A stretch of 10,471 nucleotides of DNA from an uncultured Eubacteriales bacterium (GTDB lineage: Bacteria > Bacillota > Clostridia > Oscillospirales > Oscillospiraceae), in the NCBI GenBank assembly GCA_900544975.1, contig UQXI01000057.1, positions 1 to 10,471 on the forward strand, read 5' to 3'. Both the position numbers and the translations under genes were made by a program. Under the pieces are notes generated by a model. That model was not told the origin of the DNA and ran no database searches. It was given only the letters and a program-made list of their open reading frames with translations. Positions 8,910 to 10,471 of this stretch are shown one piece after another. How positions within the stretch are numbered: position 1 is the stretch's first letter; each line of letters begins with the position of its first letter.

Positions 8910-9011
8910 GAGTTCTGCCACAAGGTCGGTCTGGACTATGTCTCCTGCAGCCCGTTCCGTGTCCCCATCGCCCGCCTCGCCGCCGCTCAGGCTGCCATCA
9001 AGGAAATGTGA
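8892..9011 (+). pseudogene. ppdK: Pyruvate, phosphate dikinase, C-terminal fragment
   Basis: Thirty-nine codons plus a TGA encode the extreme C-terminus of pyruvate phosphate dikinase, including SVEFCHKVGLDYVSCSPF and RVPIARLAAAQAAIKEM. The matching block in the Clostridium symbiosum enzyme ends in almost the same words. It holds the catalytic cysteine region (FCH...YVSCSPFRVP) that serves pyruvate/phosphoenolpyruvate chemistry. The family is about 870-880 residues long, so over 95% of the gene is missing. Upstream the plus strand turns directly into antisense fabK. The stop is followed 90 bp later by a good terminator, so the 3' end and its downstream DNA look native to a real ppdK locus. 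On its own the fragment cannot make a working enzyme. Confidence 0.87.
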
Positions 9012-9100
9012 GCGATCTTTTGAGCGTTCACAAAGCGGCTCGAAACTTGCAAACCTTTGATGTAACTGCCTTTGCGGGCATCATTGGCTGAAAACAGACA

Positions 9101-9142
9101 AAATCCGGTATTGTTCCGTTTGGAGCGATACCGGATTTTTTT
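9101..9142 (+). terminator. Rho-independent terminator after ppdK
   Basis: A perfect 11-bp stem (AAATCCGGTAT at 9101-9111 with ATACCGGATTT at 9128-9138) encloses a 16-base loop and runs into seven Ts (9136-9142) on the plus strand. It lies 90 bp after the ppdK stop and faces the right way to end that transcript. The four As on the left side make termination of minus-strand transcripts possible but weak. Confidence 0.88.
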
Positions 9143-9201
9143 GCATCTTCTGCGGGGCAGGTTGAGAAAAACTGCGCCATGGAGAGATTCCGTGTGCCGC
9201 C

Positions 9202-9250
9202 GGTACTCGGAATGGCACTCTGAATGGCACGCGGAAGCGGCACTTGGAAG
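9202..9250. repeat. Four imperfect 12-13 bp direct repeats
   Basis: The units are GGTACTCGGAAT, GGCACTCTGAAT, GGCACGCGGAAGC and GGCACTTGGAAG, head to tail at 9202-9213, 9214-9225, 9226-9238 and 9239-9250. The consensus is GGCACTCGGAAT. The array starts right after the terminator region and ends 77 bp before the start of the recombinase-like gene. The roughly one-turn spacing suits a binding array for a repetitive DNA-binding protein, perhaps the tandem helix-turn-helix protein encoded next door. That link is inference. Confidence 0.65.
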
Positions 9251-9278
9251 GGTCGGCGGCATCAACGAAAGCGATGCA

Positions 9279-9307
9279 TTGCCTTTGGCATGGTTGTGCG
9301 GTACAGT
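9279..9307 (+). promoter_or_regulatory. Possible promoter of the recombinase-like gene
   Basis: TTGCCT (9279-9284) and TACAGT (9302-9307) are separated by 17 bp. Each matches the sigma-A consensus at four of six positions. The pair lies 20 bp before the ATG at 9328 and just after the direct repeats, a sensible place for a regulated promoter. The match is weak and could be chance. Confidence 0.3.
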
Positions 9308-9327
9308 CCGTGCAGAGGTGATGCAGC

Positions 9328-9963
9328 ATGAGGTTTTATTACAGGCGCGGAGGAAAGGGCGCAGCGCCGGAGGGTTTTGACAGAGTCTACACGGAGGTCG
9401 ATGGGGACGGCAACGTCCTGCGGGAGCTGCTTGCGTATGTGAGAGCGGACGACAGTGTAACCGTGGAGATGGGTGGTGAGCTGGGCGGCACAGCCGGTGC
9501 GTTTGTGGAGATGGCACTTGCCCTCTATCGACAGCAGGCAACTTTGCTCTGCAAGTCTCCTAAGATTGACACGGCGGCAGGTCACTGGCAGGCGGTGCTT
9601 TCCGACCTTGCGCTGTTGACAAGCAGGGACACCGGAGATGCGGCGCGGCTGTCTCGGTTTATGGAGGGGCTGCACCGGTGCTTCGACCTTGTGGAGAGAC
9701 GACAGATGACCGTAGCGGAGGTCTGCCGGAAGATGAGCATTGGGAAGACAACCTACTACCGTTATTGGCGTAAGATCAAGAGTGCCCCGCAGAGGGAGCG
9801 TCACACAGAGCTTTTTGAGGAATTGCGGACCAAAATAGAAGCAAATGAGTTGAGTATTTCCGCAGCTTGCAGGCAAATGAATATCGGTGCGGGAACGTAT
9901 TACAGAATGAGGGATCAGTATAAAAAAGAACGCAGCGTTCCAAATGTTCCAAATTCAGAATGA
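9328..9963 (+). CDS. Resolvase-like protein lacking catalytic residues, with two helix-turn-helix units
   Basis: This 211-residue protein has no firm family assignment. Residues 122-150 and 170-199 are two related DNA-binding units. TVAEVCRKMSIGKTTYYRYW and SISAACRQMNIGAGTYYRM share about 10 of 27 positions and resemble the Hin/resolvase helix-turn-helix. Residues 1-95 follow the outline of a small serine-recombinase domain. The start MRFYYRR sits where MxIGYARVS is usual. LRELLAYVRADDSVTVEMGG resembles the LLxxLRPGDTLVVWKLDR strand, and KIDTAAGHWQAVLSDLALL resembles the PIDTxxxxGRLxFHxLAAL block. However, the nucleophilic Ser and the DRLxR arginines are replaced by Gly and other residues, so recombination activity is unlikely. 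It may be a regulator or an accessory DNA-binding protein. AGAGGTG lies 7 bases before the ATG. The last residues VPNVPN are encoded by a tandem 9-mer. Its lower GC and codon choice differ from the FASII genes, and its neighbours are mobile-element remains. Confidence 0.72.
   Translation: MRFYYRRGGKGAAPEGFDRVYTEVDGDGNVLRELLAYVRADDSVTVEMGGELGGTAGAFVEMALALYRQQATLLCKSPKIDTAAGHWQAVLSDLALLTSRDTGDAARLSRFMEGLHRCFDLVERRQMTVAEVCRKMSIGKTTYYRYWRKIKSAPQRERHTELFEELRTKIEANELSISAACRQMNIGAGTYYRMRDQYKKERSVPNVPNSE
9937..9954 (+). repeat. Tandem 9-mer GTTCCAAAT, two copies
   Basis: Two exact head-to-tail copies lie inside the last codons of the recombinase-like gene and encode its VPNVPN tail. A third exact copy lies at 10236-10244. 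Nine-base direct repeats at both ends of a segment of about 280 bp recall a target-site duplication, but no inverted ends adjoin them. Confidence 0.55.
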
Positions 9964-10113
9964 TGTGGTTTTGCAGTCAACAGGAGATAGTGATTCGGCA
10001 AATTGGGGAGGTATGGAACGACACTATAGGTGAGAAGCCCTCTTACGGTCGGAAATGGAGGGCAGGAGATCAGTGCGCGGCTGCTTCAATGAGAGTAAAC
10101 ATACATTTTTCTG

Positions 10114-10236
10114 ATGCTGACAGCGGCACTGCTGGCATTGCTGATGAAATGTCTGTACAGAAGGCTGGAAGCCCTGGTCACAGAGATCATAGTGAAGGCA
10201 GCACAACAGACACAGCAGAACCCGCAGGAGACATAG
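10114..10236 (+). CDS. Possible small membrane peptide, 40 residues
   Basis: The frame encodes MLTAALLALLMKCLYRRLEA followed by LVTEIIVKAAQQTQQNPQET. The N-terminal 10-15 residues are strongly hydrophobic and are followed by a Lys/Arg cluster and a polar, Gln-rich amphipathic tail. That fits a single-pass peptide with the tail inside the cell. No family is recognised; phage holins, type I toxins and small element-borne peptides all share this outline. The frame could extend a few codons upstream (Phe-Leu before the Met), but there is a stop at about 10096 and no convincing ribosome site. The amino-acid pattern, rather than expression signals, is the reason for reporting it. Confidence 0.33.
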   Translation: MLTAALLALLMKCLYRRLEALVTEIIVKAAQQTQQNPQET

Positions 10237-10244
10237 TTCCAAAT
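10236..10244 (+). repeat. Third copy of GTTCCAAAT
   Basis: This exact copy of the 9-mer at 9937-9954 overlaps the stop of the small membrane frame by one base and lies 22 bp before the transposase break. Together the copies bound the small-ORF segment. Confidence 0.55.
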
Positions 10245-10249
10245 ATATA

Positions 10250-10286
10250 AACCGCCCACCCTACTATAATGGGCGATGAGGCGGTT
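10250..10286. repeat. Inverted repeat across the transposase break
   Basis: AACCGCC (10250-10256) pairs with GGCGGTT (10280-10286). An alternative inner pairing is CGCCC (10253-10257) with GGGCG (10271-10275). The right arm lies inside the transposase coding fragment and the left arm outside it, so the break at about 10265 sits in the loop. No T-run follows, so it is not a clear terminator. Confidence 0.4.
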
Positions 10287-10471
10287 GTTGTCCAGATAAT
10301 CCGCCAAATCTGTGATCTGCGCGAAGCCCTCGCATTTCATAACGATAAAAGCGCCGACCATGGCTTCTTTGGGGAAGCCCCGCCCGGTTGCCGCCCTGGG
10401 CAGCGTGAAGTCCAGACTGCTGAAAAGCTTGTCGTAAAACATGGCGGCGCTTTGGGATGTAAACAGCGTCA
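10266..10471 (-). pseudogene. Transposase fragment, truncated C-terminally and continuing off the right edge
   Basis: The minus-strand frame enters from the right edge and reads TLFTSQSAAMFYDKLFSSLD, then RGFPKEAMVGAFIVMKCEGF and QITDLADYLDNNRLIAHY. This is the N-terminal region of a DDE transposase of the IS4/IS5/IS1182-like groups, where an RGRPxxP-type segment and a LADYLxxNxxLxxxxGF block precede the catalytic core. The match ends at the Tyr codon at 10266. The next residues (SRVGGLYIW) are unlike any transposase continuation, where Cys-Gly-Phe or similar is expected. The frame then runs open without meaning to about 10086. At least the whole catalytic DDE domain is missing on this side. 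The start lies beyond the window; an internal ATG at 10442 is not the likely start. The exact IS family is uncertain. Confidence 0.7.

Larger units (their letters stand above)
9012..9327. other. Intergenic stretch between the ppdK end and the recombinase-like gene
   Basis: These 316 bp hold no convincing gene. Short frames exist on both strands, but they show no recognisable protein and clash with the structures here. From left to right the stretch carries an AT-richer spacer, the ppdK terminator, about 60 bp with no clear signal, four imperfect direct repeats, and a weak promoter-like pair before the next gene. No tRNA-like cloverleaf was seen. Confidence 0.6.
9964..10265. other. Segment between the recombinase-like gene and the transposase fragment
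   Basis: These 302 bp contain one small possible gene (10114-10236) and otherwise only fragmentary frames. A frame starting at 9960 in the ATGATG at the end of the preceding gene is open to 10250, but it has no recognisable composition and reads the membrane-like stretch out of frame. A GGGGAGG at about 10005-10015 precedes an ATG that stops after six codons. Frame changes of this kind suggest decayed coding DNA. Confidence 0.45.

Noticed and set aside
8394..9011. 205-residue plus-strand frame ending in the PPDK tail
   Set aside because: Only the last 39 codons are PPDK; the rest is antisense to fabK and fabD. It is not a fusion gene.
9202..9250. CRISPR array
   Set aside because: The repeats are contiguous 12-13 bp units without spacers and no cas gene is present.
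8987..9876. Minus-strand frames opposite the recombinase-like gene and the repeats
   Set aside because: They cross the terminator and repeat array or mirror the real gene; no motifs are visible.
9960..10250. 96-residue frame starting at the ATGATG after the recombinase-like gene
   Set aside because: It has no recognisable features and reads the hydrophobic stretch of 10114-10236 in another frame.
10265..10270. TATAAT as a promoter -10 box
   Set aside because: There is no -35 element at the right distance, and the hexamer lies across the transposase break.

Overview
The window holds most of a bacterial type II fatty-acid synthesis (FASII) operon on the minus strand, from about 8.9 kb down to position 1. 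A short accessory segment with mobile-element character follows at 9.0-10.47 kb. GC-rich DNA, a flavin-type enoyl-ACP reductase (FabK), strong AAGGAGG-type ribosome sites, very tight gene overlaps and a pyruvate phosphate dikinase tail resembling the clostridial enzyme all suggest a GC-rich gut Clostridia member (Oscillospiraceae-like). That assignment is inference.

In transcription order (right to left) the operon reads fabK' (broken), fabD, fabG, fabF, accB, fabZ, accC, accD, accA, fabH and a second fabK that runs off the left edge. Acetyl-CoA carboxylase (AccA, AccB, AccC, AccD) makes malonyl-CoA. FabD loads malonate onto acyl carrier protein. FabH starts chains and FabF extends them. FabG, FabZ and FabK carry out the reduction, dehydration and reduction steps. 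Catalytic residues are visible in every complete gene. Most junctions overlap or are separated by 3-16 bp, which argues for one transcript. The exception is fabG-fabF, a 56-bp gap holding a strong hairpin. No acpP and no FapR- or FabT-type regulator is present.

At about 8.89-8.91 kb the first fabK breaks off. A segment of about 21 bp codes for FabK on the minus strand and for PPDK on the plus strand. To its right lies only the last 39 codons of ppdK, with a normal stop and a terminator. This is either a real rearrangement between short inverted matches or an assembly join; the sequence alone cannot decide.

Right of the terminator are four imperfect 12-13 bp direct repeats and then a 211-residue protein. 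It looks like a serine recombinase that has lost its catalytic residues and carries two helix-turn-helix units. A possible 40-residue membrane peptide follows, then the truncated N-terminal part of a transposase entering from the right edge. Three exact copies of the 9-mer GTTCCAAAT mark this segment. The accessory stretch looks like layered mobile-element remains, and the recombinase-like protein with its upstream repeats is the most unusual part.
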